A stretch of DNA of 58,567 bases, taken from contig NZ_FNEY01000032.1 in assembly GCF_900100305.1 (NCBI RefSeq), positions 1 through 58,567 of the forward strand, written 5' to 3'. Shown in pieces: positions 26,921-39,076 of this stretch. The stretch's first letter is position 1. Each line of letters opens with the position of its first letter. A program made the position numbers and the translations under genes. This DNA comes from Paracidovorax citrulli. Its GTDB lineage: Bacteria; Pseudomonadota; Gammaproteobacteria; Burkholderiales; Burkholderiaceae_C. The notes below the pieces were generated by a model. It was not told the origin of the DNA and did not search any database. It saw only the letters and a program-made list of their open reading frames with translations.

Positions 26921-29900
26921 GCGATATGGATGCACTTCTCCCCCAGGCCCGGATGGCCCGGCGCTTCATGCGGCTGACCGATGCGCAGCGCCGCGCCGCC
27001 TACGCGAAGATGCGCGAAGAGGGGCTCACGATGGGCCAGTTCCCCATCCTGCCGCGCGAGGCGCGGGACGGGGAGGCGCAGGCCGGCCAGGCCCCCCTGT
27101 CGTACGCGCAGATGCGCCAGTGGTTCCTGTGGCAGATGGAGCCGCAGGGCTCGGCCTACCACATCACCGGGGCGTTCGTGCTGCGGGGCGCCCTCGACGT
27201 GCCCGCGCTGGAGGCCGCCTGGCGCGACGTGATCGCGCGGCATGCCGCGCTGCGCACCGTCTTCCGCGCCGATGCCGGCGGGCATCCCCACCAGCAGGTG
27301 CTGCAGTCCGTGGAGTTCGGCGTGCACCGCATCGACCTGTCGGACCTGCCCGAGCCCGAACGGTGCGCCCGCGCCGAGGCCGCCGCCCGCGCCTGCTGCG
27401 AGACGCCTTTCGACCTGGGCGAAGGGCCGCTGCTGCGGGTCTGGCTGCTGCGCACGGGGGCCGGGGAGCACCGCCTCGTGGTCGCCATGCACCACATCGT
27501 GTCGGACGGTTGGTCGCTGCGCGTGCTGGTCGAATCGTTTGCAGAGCGCTACCGCGCCCGCCATGCGGGCGAGGGCGCCCCCGTGGAGTCCGTTGCCGCG
27601 CTGCAGTACACCGACTACGCCCTCTGGCAGCGCCAGTGGATGGAGGCCGGCGAGAAGGACCGCCAGCTCGCTGTCTGGCGCGCCCGCCTGGGCGGTGAGC
27701 AGCCGGTGCTGCAGTTGCCCGCGGAGCATCCGCGCCGCGCCGATGGCCGCTACCGGGCGGCCGTGCATGCCTGGGACCTGCCCGCGGACCGCGTGCGGGC
27801 GCTGCGCTCGGCGGCGCAGGCGCGCGGCATCACCCCGTTCATGGCGCTGCTCGCGGCCTTCCAGGCGGCCCTGTACCGCTGGAGCGGCCAGCAGGACGTG
27901 CGCGTGGGCGTGCCGGTGGCCAACCGTGGCCGCGTGGAGACCGAGGGGCTGGTCGGCCTGTTCGTGAACACCCAGGTGCTGCGCCTGCAGATCGACGGCC
28001 GCATGCCGCTGTCCGCCGCGCTGGACGCGGTGCGCGAAGCCGCCCTGGAGGCCCAGGCCCACCAGGACCTGCCCTTCGACCAACTGGTCGAGGCGCTGCA
28101 GCCCGGCCGCAGCCTGGCCGCGCCGCCGCTGTTCCAGGTGATGTTCAACTACCAGCAGCACGACCACCGCGCCCTGGGCGAGCTGCCGGGCCTGGCGCTC
28201 GAGCGCTGGGACATCCCGGGCCAGACCGCCCAGTTCGAGCTCATCCTGGCTGCCGTGGAAGACGGGCAGGGCGGACTGCGCCTGGAGTTCCACTACGCCC
28301 GCGAACTGTTCGAAGCCGGCACGGTGCGCCGCATGGCGGGCCACTACGAGGCCGTGCTCGCGGCCGTGCTGCAGGCGCTGGAAGGCACCGGCGACCCGTG
28401 CGTGGGCGACGTGCCCCTGCTGGCCGGTGGCGAGGCGCGCCAGCTGCACGAGTGGGGCGACTGCCCGCGCGCGCAGCCCCATGCCGGGCCCGTGCACCGC
28501 CTGTTCGAGCGCATGGCGCGGCGGCAGCCCGATGCGGTGGCCGTGGAGGCCGGGGACGCCGCCTGGAGCTACCGCGCGCTGGACCGCCGTGCCAACCACC
28601 TCGCGCATCGCATCACCGCGCTGGGCGCCGGGCCGGAGCGGCGCATCGGTGTCGCGCTGTCGCGCTCGCCCGAACTGGTGGCGGCCCTGCTGGCCGTCCT
28701 CAAGGCGGGCGCGGCCTTCGTGCCGCTGGACCCGGCCTATCCGGCCGAGCGCCTGGCCCACATGGCGCGCGACAGCGGCATGGCGCTGCTGCTCACCGAA
28801 AGCGCCCTGGCCGGGCGCATCCCGCTGCCGCCCGGCGTGGCCTGCATCGCCTGCGACGACGAACCCGGCGCCTGTGACGCGGGGCCCGATGTGCCGGTGG
28901 GCCCGCGCCAACTGGCCTATGTGATCTACACCTCCGGCTCCACCGGCCTGCCCAAGGGCGTGCTGGTGGAGCACGGCCCCTTCGCGGCCCACTGCGTGGA
29001 CACCGCCGCCTGCTACGAGATGGGGCCGGGCACGCGCGAACTGCACTTCCTCTCGTTCGCCTTCGACGGCGCGCACGAGCGGCTGTTCACCGGGCTCGCC
29101 TGCGGGGCCGCCGTGGTGCTGCGCGACGACACCCTCTGGACCGCCGAAGAAACCCTGGAGGCCCTGCGCGTGCGCGGCATCACGCACGCGGGCTTTCCGC
29201 CGGCCTACCTGGGGCAGCTGGCCGACTGGGCCGGGCGGGCAGGGGGCGATGCGCCCGCGCTGGAGCTGATCTCCTTCGGCGGCGAAGCCATGCCGCGCGA
29301 AGGCTTCGACGCCGTGCGCCGCCACCTGCGGCCGCGCCTGCTCATCAACGGCTACGGGCCCACCGAGGCCGTGGTCACGCCCATGCTCTGGAAGGTGGAT
29401 GCGCTCGCATCCTTCCCCCAGGCCTACGCGCCCATCGGCCAGCCGATGCCGGGCCGCACCGCCCACGTGCTGGATGCCGACCTGCAGCCCGTGCCGCGCC
29501 ACGTGCCGGGCGAGTTGTACCTGGGCGGCTCGGGCCTGGCGCGCGGCTACGGCGGACGGCCGGGCCTGACGGCGGAGCGTTTCGTGGCCGATCCCTTCGG
29601 CAGCGGCGGGCGCCTGTACCGCACCGGCGACCGGGTGCGCTGGCGCGAGGACGGCCAGCTCGAATACCTGGGCCGCACGGACCACCAGGTGAAGGTGCGG
29701 GGCTTCCGCATCGAGCCGGGCGAGATCGAGGCCGCGCTGCGGGCCGCGCCGGGCGTGGGCGAGACCGTGGTCGTGGCGCGCGAAACCGCGCAGGGCACGC
29801 GGCTGGTCGCCTATGTCGCCCCGGTGCCGTCATCCGTGCCGGCGACACGGGCCGGTGCCGCGCCGGACGAAGGCGCCCTGCGCGCGCACCTGGAGCGCAG

Positions 29901-32900
29901 CCTGCCGGACTACATGGTCCCTTCGGTCATCGTCGTGCTCGACCGCCTGCCCACGGGCCCCGGCGGCAAGGTGGACCGCAAGGCGCTGCCCGAGCCGCCC
30001 GAGGCCGCGGCCGCCCAGGCGGGCGGGGCGCCGCGCGGCGAAGCCGAACAGGCCGTCGGCCGCGTCTGGTGCGAGGTGCTGGGCCGCGCCGCGGTGGGCC
30101 GCGGCGACAACTTCTTCGAACTGGGCGGCGATTCCATCCTCAGCCTGCAGATCGTGGCCCGGCTGCGGCTGGCCGGCTGGCGTGCCACGCCGCGCCAGCT
30201 GTTCGAGCGGCAGACCATCGCCCAGCTCGCGGCCGCCATCGAGCGCCTGCCTTCCGGCGAGGCACGGCCCGCCGGCCCGGCGCGCGGCGAGGTGCCGCTG
30301 CTGCCGTTCCAGCGCGACTTCTTCGCCATGCCGATGCCGGCGCGCCACCACTGGAACCAGGCCGTGCTGCTGCGCAGCCCCGCTCCGTTGCAGGCGCAGG
30401 CCCTGCGCGGCGCGCTGCGCGCGGTGGCGCAGCGGCACGATGCGCTGCGCCTGCGCTTCACGCGGCAGCAGGGCGCGGCAGGGGAGGTGTGGACGCAGCA
30501 CTACGAGGACACCGCCACGGCCCTGTCCGGATGGGACGACGTGCTGTGGATGCGCGCGGCGGACGGCCCCGCGCAGCTCAGCGCGCTGTGCGAGCAGGCG
30601 CAGTGCAGCCTCGACCTGGAGCGCGGCCCGCTGCTGCGCGCCGTCGCCGTCGCCCTGCCGGGCGGGGATGCGCGGCTGCTGCTCGTCATCCACCACCTCA
30701 TCGTCGATGGGGTGTCCTGGCGCATCCTGCTGGACGACCTGCAGCAGGCCTATGCCCGCTGCCTCGCGGGCGCGCCGGCCGCGCTGCCGCCGGCCTCCAG
30801 CGGCCTCGGCGAATGGGCCGCCGTGCTGCAGCGCTACGGGCAGGACCACGCCGACGAGCTGGCGCACTGGGCCGCCCTGGCCGGCTGCCCGGCGGAGCTG
30901 CCCTGCGCGCGGCCCGAAGGCCCGCGCACCGCGGCCCAGCAGCAGTCCGTCTCCATCCGCCTGGACCGGCGCGCCACCGGGGCCTTCCTCGCGCAGGCGC
31001 CCGCCGCCTACCGCACCCAGGCCAACGACCTGCTGCTCACCGCCCTCGCGCGCGCGCTGTGCCGCTGGAGCGGCCACGACCGCGTGCTGGTGGACATCGA
31101 AGGCCATGGCCGCGAAGACCTCGATCCCGCGGTGGACCTGTCGCGCACCGTGGGCTGGTTCACCTCGCTCTATCCCGTGGCGCTCGACGCACGGGGGGCG
31201 CTGGGCGATGCCGTGCGGCGCGTGAAGGAAACCCTGCGCGCCGTGCCCCGCCACGGCGTGGGCCATGGCGCGCTGCGCCACTTCGGCACGCCGGAGCAGC
31301 GCGAAGCCCTGCAGGCGCTGCCGCGCGCGCACGTGGTGTTCAACTACCTGGGCCAGTTCGACGGACGGCCGCAGGAAGGCGCGGGCGGCTGGACGCTGGC
31401 GCCCGAACCGGCCGGCCCCGCCGTGGACGGCGGCGCCCCGCTCACGCACGAGTTCACCGTCAACGGCCGCGTGCTCGCGGGCGAGCTGTCGATGGACGTG
31501 TTGTTCAGCGGCGCGCGCCACGATGCCGCCGCGGTGCGCGGCTGGATGGCGGATTTCGAGCGCGAGCTGCGCGCGCTGATCGACCACTGCGCGCAGGCGC
31601 CGCAGGGCGCCACCCCCTCGGATTTCCCGCTCGCGGGGCTGGACCAGGCGGGCCTGGACGCGCTCGGGCTGGACTGGGCACAGGTGGAAGACCTGTACCC
31701 GTTGTCGCCCCTGCAGGCGGGCCTCGTTTTCCAGACCCTGCTGGACCCGGATGCGGCCGCCTACCGCAACCAGCTGCGCATCGACTTCCGCCACCTCGAC
31801 GCAGGCCGGCTGCGCACCGCCTGGGAGGCGGCCTTCGGGCGCCACGCGGCGCTGCGCAGCGGCGTGCTGGCCGAGGGCGCCCGGCCCCTGCAGTGGGTGG
31901 CCCGGGCCGGCAGGCTGCCGTGGCGCGAGATCGACGCACGCGGTGAAATCGATGTGGCTGCCCGCCTGGACGCGGTGGCGCAGGAGGAACTGGCCGCCGG
32001 GTTCCCGGGCATGCAGCCGCCGCTCATCCGCTTCGCGCTGGTGCGCACCGGCGAGCATGGCTACCACTTCATCTGGACCATGCACCACGTGCTGCTGGAC
32101 GGCTGGAGCACCTCGCAGCTCATGGCCGAAGTGCTGCGCCACTATGCCGGCGAGCCCGACGCGGCGCCGGCCGCCCGCTATGGCGACTACATCCGCTGGA
32201 TCCAGCACCGCGACGCCGGGGCGGACCGGGCCTGGTGGACCGGGGCGCTGGGCGGCGTGGAAGAGCCGACCCTCCTGGCCCGGTGCCTGCCGCGCGCTGC
32301 GCCTGCGGAGCCTTCTGCGCGGGGCGAGGGCGCCGCGGGGCTGGAAGCCGGTGAGGCAAGGACCTCCTTCACGGAGCAGGAAACCGCGCGCCTGCAGGCC
32401 TTCGCGCGGCGCGAGCGCATCACCCTCAACACGCTGGTGCAGGCGGCCTGGGCCCTGGTGCTGCAGCGCCATGCCGGGCAGGAAACGGTGGTGTTCGGCA
32501 CCACCGTGGCCGGCCGCCCGGCGGAGCTGCCGGACGCCGAGCGCGCGGTGGGCCTGTTCATCAACACGCTGCCCATGGCCTGCACTCCCCGTTCCGGCGC
32601 GTTGGTGGGCGACTGGCTGCGGGAACTGCAGGCGCAGGGCCTGCGCATGCGCGAACACGAGCACACGCCGCTCTACGACATCCAGCGCTGGATGGGCACG
32701 GATGCCGCCGGGCTCTTCGATACGCTGCTGGTGTTCGAGAACTATCCCGTCGATGGCGCCCTGCACGCACTGCCGGCAGGGCTGGAGGCCGAGGTGGTCG
32801 CGCAGCGCGAGGAAACGCACTACCCGGTCACGCTGCTGGCGCTGCTCGAGCCCGTGCTGACGCTGCAGCTGCGGCACGACCCCCGGCGGATCGACGCCGC

Positions 32901-34908
32901 CGCGGCCGGGAGGCTGGCGGACCAGCTGGTGCGCGGACTGCGCGCGCTGGCGGAGGATGCCGGCCGGGCGCTGGGTTCGCTGGATGTGCTGGCCCCGGCG
33001 GACATCCACCAGGCCCCGGCCTCCGCGGTGGTGGACGGCCACGACACGATCCACCGCCTGTTCGAGCGCCAGGCCCGCCTGCGCCCCGATGCCGTCGCGC
33101 TGCGCTTCGAGGACGATGCGCTGACCTACGGCGAGCTGGACCGCCGCGCCAACCGGCTGGCGCACCGGCTGCGCGCCGCGGGCGCCGGGCCGGAAGCCCG
33201 CGTCGGCGTCGCGCTCGGCCGGGGGCTCGACCTGGTGGTGTCGCTGCTGGCCGTGCTCAAGTCCGGGGCGGCCTATGTCCCGCTGGACCCCGACTATCCC
33301 CCGGAGCGGATCGCCTACATGGCGGGCGACAGCGGCATGGCCTGCGTGGTCACGCAGGACGGCCTGTGGGATGCCTCGCCGCTGCCCGCGGGCCTGGCCG
33401 TGGTGGATCCCCGGTGCGACGCCGGCGCCTGGCCCGACACGCCGCCGGATGCGGCGGTGCATCCCGACCACCTCGCCTACGTGATCTACACCTCGGGCTC
33501 CACCGGGCGGCCCAAGGGGGCGCAGCTGTGCCATCGCCAGGTGGTGCGGCTGCTGCGCGGCACCGACGGATGGTTCCGCTTCGGCCCCGAGGACGTCTGG
33601 ACGCTGTTCCACTCCTGCGCGTTCGATTTCTCCGTGTGGGAACTCTTCGGCGCGCTCTGCACGGGCGGGCAGCTGGTCATCGTCCCGTACTGGGTGAGCC
33701 GTTCCCCGCAGGACTTCCTGGCGTTGCTGCGCATGCGGCGCGTGACCGTGCTCAACCAGACGCCGTCGGCCTTCGGGCAACTGGTGGGCCTGCCCGCCAC
33801 CTATGAACCGCCGCCGGCCGGCATGCCGGAGCTGTCGCTGCGCGTGGTCATCTTCGGCGGCGAAGCCCTCGACCCGCAGCGCCTGCGGCCCTGGATCGCG
33901 CATTTCGGCGATGCGCGGCCGGAGCTGGTCAACATGTACGGCATCACCGAAACCACGGTGCACGTCACCTGGCGGCGCATCACCCGGGCCGACCTGCAGC
34001 CGCAGCGCAGCCCGGTCGGCACGGCGATTCCCGACCTCGGCCTGTTCGTGCTCGACGCGGACCTGCGGCCCGTGCCGCCCGGGGTGCCGGGCGAGCTGTT
34101 CGTCAGCGGCGCGGGCCTCGCGCGCGGCTACCTGCGCCAGCCCGCGCTGACCGCGCAGCGCTTCGTCGCGCATCCCTCGCCGAGCACTCCCGGGGAACGC
34201 CTCTACCGCACCGGCGACCGCGTGCGCCGGGGCGAGGACGGCGAACTGGAGTACCTGGGCCGGGTGGACCACCAGGTGAAAGTGCGCGGCTTCCGCATCG
34301 AGCCGGGCGAGATCGAAACCCGGCTCCTGGCGCAGCCGGAAGTGCGCGAGGCCGTCGTGGTGGCGGAGCAGGGGCCGGGGGGCGCGCGCCTGGTCGCCCA
34401 CGTGAGCGCCCAGCCCGGCCTCGCGATCGACGTCGCCCTGCTGCGCGATCGCCTCGGGGAGTCCCTGCCGGACTACATGGTGCCCGCCGCGGTGCTGGTG
34501 TCGGGCGGGCTGCCCCTCACGCCCAACGGCAAGGTGGACCGCCGGGCCCTGCCGTCGGCCGCCCAGGCCCTGAATGGCGCCGGCACGCCGGGCGAGCCGC
34601 CGCGCGACGGCGTGGAGGCGGCCCTGGCCGCGCTCTGGCGCGAGGTGCTGCAGACCGATGCCATCGGCCGGCACGACCACTTCTTCGAGCGGGGCGGGCA
34701 CTCGCTGCTGGCGGTGCAGCTCGTCGCCGCCATCCAGCGGTCCTGGGGGCGCACCGTGGCGCTGCGCACCGTGTTCGAGGTGCCGGTGCTCGCCGACCTC
34801 GCCGCGCGCCTCGCGGCCGACGGCGCGGTACCGCAGGCGGATGGCGCCGCCGCGGCCGACGACCCGGCCCGGCGCATCGACGCCCTGCTGGGCGAGCTGG
34901 AACTCTGA
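26917..34908 (+). CDS. NRPS 3: C - A(Orn/Lys-type) - PCP - E - C - A(Thr) - PCP
   Basis: A 2663-residue two-module synthetase. Module 1 has a C domain ([10 protein letters not shown], about 191) and an A domain ([12 protein letters not shown], about 670; code read as DGEGSGGVTK, of the DGExxGGVTK type that I associate with Orn/Lys residues in siderophores). It then has a PCP ([10 protein letters not shown], about 1068) and an epimerisation domain ([15 protein letters not shown], about 1260; [17 protein letters not shown]). Module 2 has a C domain ([11 protein letters not shown], about 1723), expected to accept a D-residue. Its A domain (about 2190) has code DFWNIGMVHK, an exact Thr code, and it ends in a PCP ([10 protein letters not shown], about 2592). 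The tail [12 protein letters not shown] may be a docking peptide. The start overlaps NRPS 2 (ATGA). Confidence 0.93.
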   Translation: MSDMDALLPQARMARRFMRLTDAQRRAAYAKMREEGLTMGQFPILPREARDGEAQAGQAPLSYAQMRQWFLWQMEPQGSAYHITGAFVLRGALDVPALEAAWRDVIARHAALRTVFRADAGGHPHQQVLQSVEFGVHRIDLSDLPEPERCARAEAAARACCETPFDLGEGPLLRVWLLRTGAGEHRLVVAMHHIVSDGWSLRVLVESFAERYRARHAGEGAPVESVAALQYTDYALWQRQWMEAGEKDRQLAVWRARLGGEQPVLQLPAEHPRRADGRYRAAVHAWDLPADRVRALRSAAQARGITPFMALLAAFQAALYRWSGQQDVRVGVPVANRGRVETEGLVGLFVNTQVLRLQIDGRMPLSAALDAVREAALEAQAHQDLPFDQLVEALQPGRSLAAPPLFQVMFNYQQHDHRALGELPGLALERWDIPGQTAQFELILAAVEDGQGGLRLEFHYARELFEAGTVRRMAGHYEAVLAAVLQALEGTGDPCVGDVPLLAGGEARQLHEWGDCPRAQPHAGPVHRLFERMARRQPDAVAVEAGDAAWSYRALDRRANHLAHRITALGAGPERRIGVALSRSPELVAALLAVLKAGAAFVPLDPAYPAERLAHMARDSGMALLLTESALAGRIPLPPGVACIACDDEPGACDAGPDVPVGPRQLAYVIYTSGSTGLPKGVLVEHGPFAAHCVDTAACYEMGPGTRELHFLSFAFDGAHERLFTGLACGAAVVLRDDTLWTAEETLEALRVRGITHAGFPPAYLGQLADWAGRAGGDAPALELISFGGEAMPREGFDAVRRHLRPRLLINGYGPTEAVVTPMLWKVDALASFPQAYAPIGQPMPGRTAHVLDADLQPVPRHVPGELYLGGSGLARGYGGRPGLTAERFVADPFGSGGRLYRTGDRVRWREDGQLEYLGRTDHQVKVRGFRIEPGEIEAALRAAPGVGETVVVARETAQGTRLVAYVAPVPSSVPATRAGAAPDEGALRAHLERSLPDYMVPSVIVVLDRLPTGPGGKVDRKALPEPPEAAAAQAGGAPRGEAEQAVGRVWCEVLGRAAVGRGDNFFELGGDSILSLQIVARLRLAGWRATPRQLFERQTIAQLAAAIERLPSGEARPAGPARGEVPLLPFQRDFFAMPMPARHHWNQAVLLRSPAPLQAQALRGALRAVAQRHDALRLRFTRQQGAAGEVWTQHYEDTATALSGWDDVLWMRAADGPAQLSALCEQAQCSLDLERGPLLRAVAVALPGGDARLLLVIHHLIVDGVSWRILLDDLQQAYARCLAGAPAALPPASSGLGEWAAVLQRYGQDHADELAHWAALAGCPAELPCARPEGPRTAAQQQSVSIRLDRRATGAFLAQAPAAYRTQANDLLLTALARALCRWSGHDRVLVDIEGHGREDLDPAVDLSRTVGWFTSLYPVALDARGALGDAVRRVKETLRAVPRHGVGHGALRHFGTPEQREALQALPRAHVVFNYLGQFDGRPQEGAGGWTLAPEPAGPAVDGGAPLTHEFTVNGRVLAGELSMDVLFSGARHDAAAVRGWMADFERELRALIDHCAQAPQGATPSDFPLAGLDQAGLDALGLDWAQVEDLYPLSPLQAGLVFQTLLDPDAAAYRNQLRIDFRHLDAGRLRTAWEAAFGRHAALRSGVLAEGARPLQWVARAGRLPWREIDARGEIDVAARLDAVAQEELAAGFPGMQPPLIRFALVRTGEHGYHFIWTMHHVLLDGWSTSQLMAEVLRHYAGEPDAAPAARYGDYIRWIQHRDAGADRAWWTGALGGVEEPTLLARCLPRAAPAEPSARGEGAAGLEAGEARTSFTEQETARLQAFARRERITLNTLVQAAWALVLQRHAGQETVVFGTTVAGRPAELPDAERAVGLFINTLPMACTPRSGALVGDWLRELQAQGLRMREHEHTPLYDIQRWMGTDAAGLFDTLLVFENYPVDGALHALPAGLEAEVVAQREETHYPVTLLALLEPVLTLQLRHDPRRIDAAAAGRLADQLVRGLRALAEDAGRALGSLDVLAPADIHQAPASAVVDGHDTIHRLFERQARLRPDAVALRFEDDALTYGELDRRANRLAHRLRAAGAGPEARVGVALGRGLDLVVSLLAVLKSGAAYVPLDPDYPPERIAYMAGDSGMACVVTQDGLWDASPLPAGLAVVDPRCDAGAWPDTPPDAAVHPDHLAYVIYTSGSTGRPKGAQLCHRQVVRLLRGTDGWFRFGPEDVWTLFHSCAFDFSVWELFGALCTGGQLVIVPYWVSRSPQDFLALLRMRRVTVLNQTPSAFGQLVGLPATYEPPPAGMPELSLRVVIFGGEALDPQRLRPWIAHFGDARPELVNMYGITETTVHVTWRRITRADLQPQRSPVGTAIPDLGLFVLDADLRPVPPGVPGELFVSGAGLARGYLRQPALTAQRFVAHPSPSTPGERLYRTGDRVRRGEDGELEYLGRVDHQVKVRGFRIEPGEIETRLLAQPEVREAVVVAEQGPGGARLVAHVSAQPGLAIDVALLRDRLGESLPDYMVPAAVLVSGGLPLTPNGKVDRRALPSAAQALNGAGTPGEPPRDGVEAALAALWREVLQTDAIGRHDHFFERGGHSLLAVQLVAAIQRSWGRTVALRTVFEVPVLADLAARLAADGAVPQADGAAAADDPARRIDALLGELEL

Positions 34909-34935
34909 ATCACGAACGGGAAAGACGACCATCGC

Positions 34936-37900
34936 ATGACCACCGAAATGCACGAGCTCTCGCGCCGCTTCGCGGCCCTCACCCCTGACAAGCGCCAGGT
35001 GTTCCTGGAGCGGCTGCGTGCCAGCGGCATCGGCTTCGAGGCGCTGCCCGTGGTGCCCAGGGCCGCCGCCGGCGAAGCCCCCATGGCCTATGCCCAGCGG
35101 CCCCTGTGGCTCGCCTGGCAGCGCGATCCCGCCTCGCCCGCCTACAACCTCGCCGGCCGCATCGCGCTGCCCGGCTCGCCGGATGCCGCCGCGGTGCACC
35201 GCGCCCTGGCCACGCTGGTGGCGCGCCACGCCGCGCTGCACACCTGCTTCGGCTGCGACGCGCAGGACCAGCCGGTGCAGCGGGAGGACCCGCAGCAGCG
35301 CTTCGGCTGGTCGGTGCGCGAATGGAGCATGCCGCGCGACCAGGCGCAGCAGGCCCTGGCCGCGCAGGCACAGGCCTTCGCCATGGAACCCTTCGACCTG
35401 GAGCGCGGCCCCGTCTTCCGCGCCTGCCTGCACGTCTTCCCCGAAGGCGCGCCCGAGCTGGTGCTCTGCGTGCACCACATCGCGGCCGACGGGCAGTCCA
35501 TCGGGCTGCTGCTGTCCGAATTGCGCGCGCTGCTCGCCGCACCGGGCGAAGCGGCGCCAGCCCCGGCGGCGCCGGGCGCGGCAGCGCTGGGCTATGCGGA
35601 TTACGCCGCCTGGCAGCGCCACTGGATGGAAGCCGGGGAGCTGCAGCGCCAGATCGGCCACTGGCGCGAACGCCTGCGCGACGCGCCGCTGGCGACCGCG
35701 CTGCCGCTGGACCGGCCGCGCACCGCCCGGCGCGGCACGCAGGGCGGCATGGTCCATGCGGTGCTGGACGAGTCCGTGTCCGCCTCGCTGCGCGCGCTGG
35801 GCCGCGCGCATGCGGCCTCGCCCTACCTGGTGTGCCTGTCCCTGCTCGGGCTGCTGCTGCACCGCCTGGGCGGCCAGGACGACCTGTGCATCGGCGTGCC
35901 CACCACCACGCGCGACCGGCCCGAACTGGCCGGCGTGGTGGGGCATTTCACCAACGTGCTGGTGCTGCGGCTGCAGGCCGACCGGGCCTGGACCTTCGCG
36001 CGGTGGCTGGAGCACGTGCGCGACCGCTTCGTCGAGGCCAAGGCGCACCAGGAAGTGCCGCTGGACATGCTGGTGGATGCGCTCCCGGTGCCGCGCGTAC
36101 CCGGCCTGCATCCGCTGTTCCAGGTCAAGTCCACCCAGCAGCAGGCCGCCCCGCGCGGGGCGCGGCAGCCGGCCGCGGCGGCCGGAAGCATCCCGGTGGA
36201 CGAGGTGCATTTCGACCTGAGCGTGGATGTGCTGGACGATGGCGACACCCTCTCGTTCGGCATCGCCTACGCGGCCGACCTGTTCGACCACGGCACCATC
36301 CTGCGCCTGGCCGACGGGCTGCGCCTGCTGGCGCGGCAGGCGGCCGACGGCGGCATCCCGGCCATCGGCCAGGCGGCCCTGCCGCCCGTGCCGGAGCTGC
36401 GCGGCGAAAACACCGCATGGCCCTGCGCCACCGTGCTGGACGCCTTCGCCGCCGCCGCGCGGCGCGATCCCGCGGCCCCGGCCATCGCCGCGGGCGGCCG
36501 CACGATCGCCTACGCGGAACTCGACCGCGCGAGCGCCGCATGGGCGCAGCGCCTGCAGGCCCACGGCATCCGCGCGGAAGACCGCGTGGCCGTGTGCCTG
36601 GAGCGCGGCCCCGAATTCGTGCTGGCCTGGCTCGCGGCGATGCGGGCGGGGGCCGTCTGCGTGCCGCTGGACCCGGCGCTGCCGCGCACCCGGCGCGACG
36701 AGCTGCTGCGCGATTGCGGCGCCGTCCTGCTGATCGGCGATTTCCCGCATCCCCCGGAAGGCGTGCCGCGGTGGCGCGTGGATTTCGGTGCGTCCGGCAC
36801 GGCGGACACCGAGCCGCCACCTTCGATCCGCCCGCTGGACCCCTCGCAGGGCGCCTACATGATCTACACCTCCGGCTCCACCGGGCGGCCCAAGGGCGTG
36901 GTCGTGCCCCACGGCGCGCTGGCGAACTACGCCCAGGGCGTGCTCCAGCGCCTGGATGCGGGCCCGGGCCGCTGCTTCGCGATGGTCTCCACCGTGGGCG
37001 CGGACCTGGGGCATACCGCGCTCTTCGGCGCGCTGTGCTCGGGCGGCTGCCTCTACCTGCCTTCCCCGGCCGAGGCGTTCGATCCGGATGCGTTCGCGGC
37101 CGGCATGGAGCGCTGCGGCGCCGACGTGCTGAAGATCGTCCCCAGCCACCTGCGCGGCCTGCTGAATGCGCGCCACCCCGCCGCGGCGCTGCCGCGCCAT
37201 ACCCTGGTGCTGGGCGGCGAGACGGCCGACGATGAACTGCTGCGCACCGTGCGCGCGCTGCGCCCGGGCCTGCGCATCCTCAACCACTACGGCCCCACCG
37301 AAACCACGGTGGGCGTGCTCACCCATGCCGCCGCGCCGCCGGACGAGGGCCCGCGCGGGTTCACCGCGCTGCCGCTGGGCCGGCCCCTGCCGGGCATCCG
37401 GGCCCACGTGCTGGACGCCCGCCTGGAGCCCGTGCAGCCCGGCATGCCCGGCGAGCTGTACCTGGCCGGGCGCGGGCTCGCGCGCGGCTATGCCGGCCGG
37501 CCCGGCACCACGGCGGAACGGTTCGTCGCCTCGCCCTTCGAGGCCGGCGCGCGCCTCTACCGCACGGGCGACCGCGTGCGGCTGCGCGGCGACGGGGTGC
37601 TGGAATTCCTCGGTCGCGCGGACGACCAGGTCAAGATCCGCGGATGGCGCGTGGAGCCCGCGGAGGTCGCCCAGCGCCTGCGCGAGTGCGCCGGCGTGGC
37701 CCATGCGGTGGTGGTCGCGCGGGCCCGCGAAACCGATGGCGCCATGGCGCTGCATGCCTATGTGGTGCCCGCCGATGCCCATGTGCTGGCCGATCCCGGC
37801 GCGCTGGCGGCGCAACTGCTCGCGCAGTTGCAGGCGCAGTTGCAGGCGGCGCTGCCGGCCTGGATGGTGCCGGACCACATCCTGCCCATCGCCGCGCTGC

Positions 37901-39042
37901 CGCTCACGCCCAACGGCAAGCTCGACCGCCGTGCCCTGCCGCTGCCCGCCGCCGCGCCCGAAGAGGCCGCCCGCGGAGCGCCCCCGCGCGGCCCCCTGGA
38001 AGAAGCGATCGCGAAGGTGTGGAGCGAGGTGCTGCGCGTCGATCACGTCGGCCGCGACGACAGCTTCCACGCGCTCGGCGGCGATTCCATCCTGTGCCTG
38101 AAGCTGGTCGCCCGCCTGCGCAGGCAGGTGCCGGGCGGCGCGCAGGCGAGCCTGGCCGATGTCATGCAGTCGCCCACGCTCGCGCACCTGGCGCAGCGGC
38201 TGCGCGAACGCTTCGAGGGCGCGCACGACGCGGTCTGCCTGCAGGACGAAGGCAGCGGCGTGCCGCTCTACTGCCTGCCCGGCATGGTGGTGAACACGCG
38301 CGAGTTCCTGCCGCTGGCCGAGGCGCTGCGTGGGGAGCGCGCCGTGCACGCCTTCGTGAGCCACGTGTACACGCGGCAGCGCTGGCGCGGGTTCGCGGTG
38401 GAGGCCCTCGCGGCCGAGTACGCGGACTTCATCGCGGCCACCGCCGCGGGCGGGCGGTGCGCCCTGCTGGGCTGGTCCTCCGGCGGCGACCTGGCCGTCG
38501 AGACCGCACGGCGCCTGCAGGGCCGCGTGGAGGTCGCCTTCACCGCGCTGGTGGACGTGCACCGCACGGAGCCCCTGCGCGCCGGCCGGCCGCTGTCCGC
38601 GGCCGAGCGCGCGCAGGCGCAGGCCCGGCTGGACGCCTGGCTGGCCGCCTCCACCATGGCCGACCGCTGGCGCGGGCTGCTGGAGCGCATGCATGCCGAC
38701 GAACGCGACGGCGTGCTGCAGCAACTGCTCGATGCCCCGCAGCCCCTGCCGCTGGACGGCGAAGGCGAGGACAGCCACGAATACCTGCTCTGGACCACGC
38801 TCGACAAGCGCGTGCAGGCCTGCCGGCACACGCCCGCCTGCGACGGCCTGCCGGTCCACCTCTTCCAGGCGGGCCGCTCGGTGGAAGAGGGCGGGGCGCT
38901 GCGCGACTGGTCCGCGATCGCGGACGTGCGCGGCGTGCAGGTCGTGGAAGGCGCGGGCCACCTGGACATCATCCGCCAGCCCGCCTTCATCGGGGCCCTG
39001 CGCGAGGCGCTGCGCGCGGCCGACCGCGCCCCGCGCGCATGA
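34936..39042 (+). CDS. NRPS 4: C - A(Asp) - PCP - TE (termination)
   Basis: A 1368-residue final module. The C domain has CVHHIAADGQS near residue 180. The A domain has [12 protein letters not shown] near 642 and code DLTKVGHVGK, an Asp code. The PCP has LGGDSILCLK near 1047 and the thioesterase has LLGWSSGGDLA near 1178, with a C-terminal His in GAGHLDI. It adds the last residue, expected to be beta-hydroxylated by the SyrP-like dioxygenase, and releases the peptide by hydrolysis or cyclisation. A 27-base gap with GGGAAAGACG separates it from NRPS 3. It is the last gene of the operon and ends at a hairpin shared with the convergent receptor gene. Confidence 0.93.
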   Translation: MTTEMHELSRRFAALTPDKRQVFLERLRASGIGFEALPVVPRAAAGEAPMAYAQRPLWLAWQRDPASPAYNLAGRIALPGSPDAAAVHRALATLVARHAALHTCFGCDAQDQPVQREDPQQRFGWSVREWSMPRDQAQQALAAQAQAFAMEPFDLERGPVFRACLHVFPEGAPELVLCVHHIAADGQSIGLLLSELRALLAAPGEAAPAPAAPGAAALGYADYAAWQRHWMEAGELQRQIGHWRERLRDAPLATALPLDRPRTARRGTQGGMVHAVLDESVSASLRALGRAHAASPYLVCLSLLGLLLHRLGGQDDLCIGVPTTTRDRPELAGVVGHFTNVLVLRLQADRAWTFARWLEHVRDRFVEAKAHQEVPLDMLVDALPVPRVPGLHPLFQVKSTQQQAAPRGARQPAAAAGSIPVDEVHFDLSVDVLDDGDTLSFGIAYAADLFDHGTILRLADGLRLLARQAADGGIPAIGQAALPPVPELRGENTAWPCATVLDAFAAAARRDPAAPAIAAGGRTIAYAELDRASAAWAQRLQAHGIRAEDRVAVCLERGPEFVLAWLAAMRAGAVCVPLDPALPRTRRDELLRDCGAVLLIGDFPHPPEGVPRWRVDFGASGTADTEPPPSIRPLDPSQGAYMIYTSGSTGRPKGVVVPHGALANYAQGVLQRLDAGPGRCFAMVSTVGADLGHTALFGALCSGGCLYLPSPAEAFDPDAFAAGMERCGADVLKIVPSHLRGLLNARHPAAALPRHTLVLGGETADDELLRTVRALRPGLRILNHYGPTETTVGVLTHAAAPPDEGPRGFTALPLGRPLPGIRAHVLDARLEPVQPGMPGELYLAGRGLARGYAGRPGTTAERFVASPFEAGARLYRTGDRVRLRGDGVLEFLGRADDQVKIRGWRVEPAEVAQRLRECAGVAHAVVVARARETDGAMALHAYVVPADAHVLADPGALAAQLLAQLQAQLQAALPAWMVPDHILPIAALPLTPNGKLDRRALPLPAAAPEEAARGAPPRGPLEEAIAKVWSEVLRVDHVGRDDSFHALGGDSILCLKLVARLRRQVPGGAQASLADVMQSPTLAHLAQRLRERFEGAHDAVCLQDEGSGVPLYCLPGMVVNTREFLPLAEALRGERAVHAFVSHVYTRQRWRGFAVEALAAEYADFIAATAAGGRCALLGWSSGGDLAVETARRLQGRVEVAFTALVDVHRTEPLRAGRPLSAAERAQAQARLDAWLAASTMADRWRGLLERMHADERDGVLQQLLDAPQPLPLDGEGEDSHEYLLWTTLDKRVQACRHTPACDGLPVHLFQAGRSVEEGGALRDWSAIADVRGVQVVEGAGHLDIIRQPAFIGALREALRAADRAPRA

Positions 39043-39049
39043 AACAAAA

Positions 39050-39071
39050 GCAGGCGCCCGAAAGCGCCTGC
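39050..39071 (-). terminator. Intrinsic terminator between convergent NRPS 4 and receptor genes
   Basis: GCAGGCGC (39050-39057) and GCGCCTGC (39064-39071) form a perfect 8-bp stem with the 6-base loop CCGAAA. Read on the minus strand it is followed by TTTTGTTT, making a normal rho-independent terminator for the receptor gene. On the plus strand there is no T-run, but the hairpin lies just after the NRPS 4 stop. Confidence 0.8.
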
Positions 39072-39076
39072 CGGCC

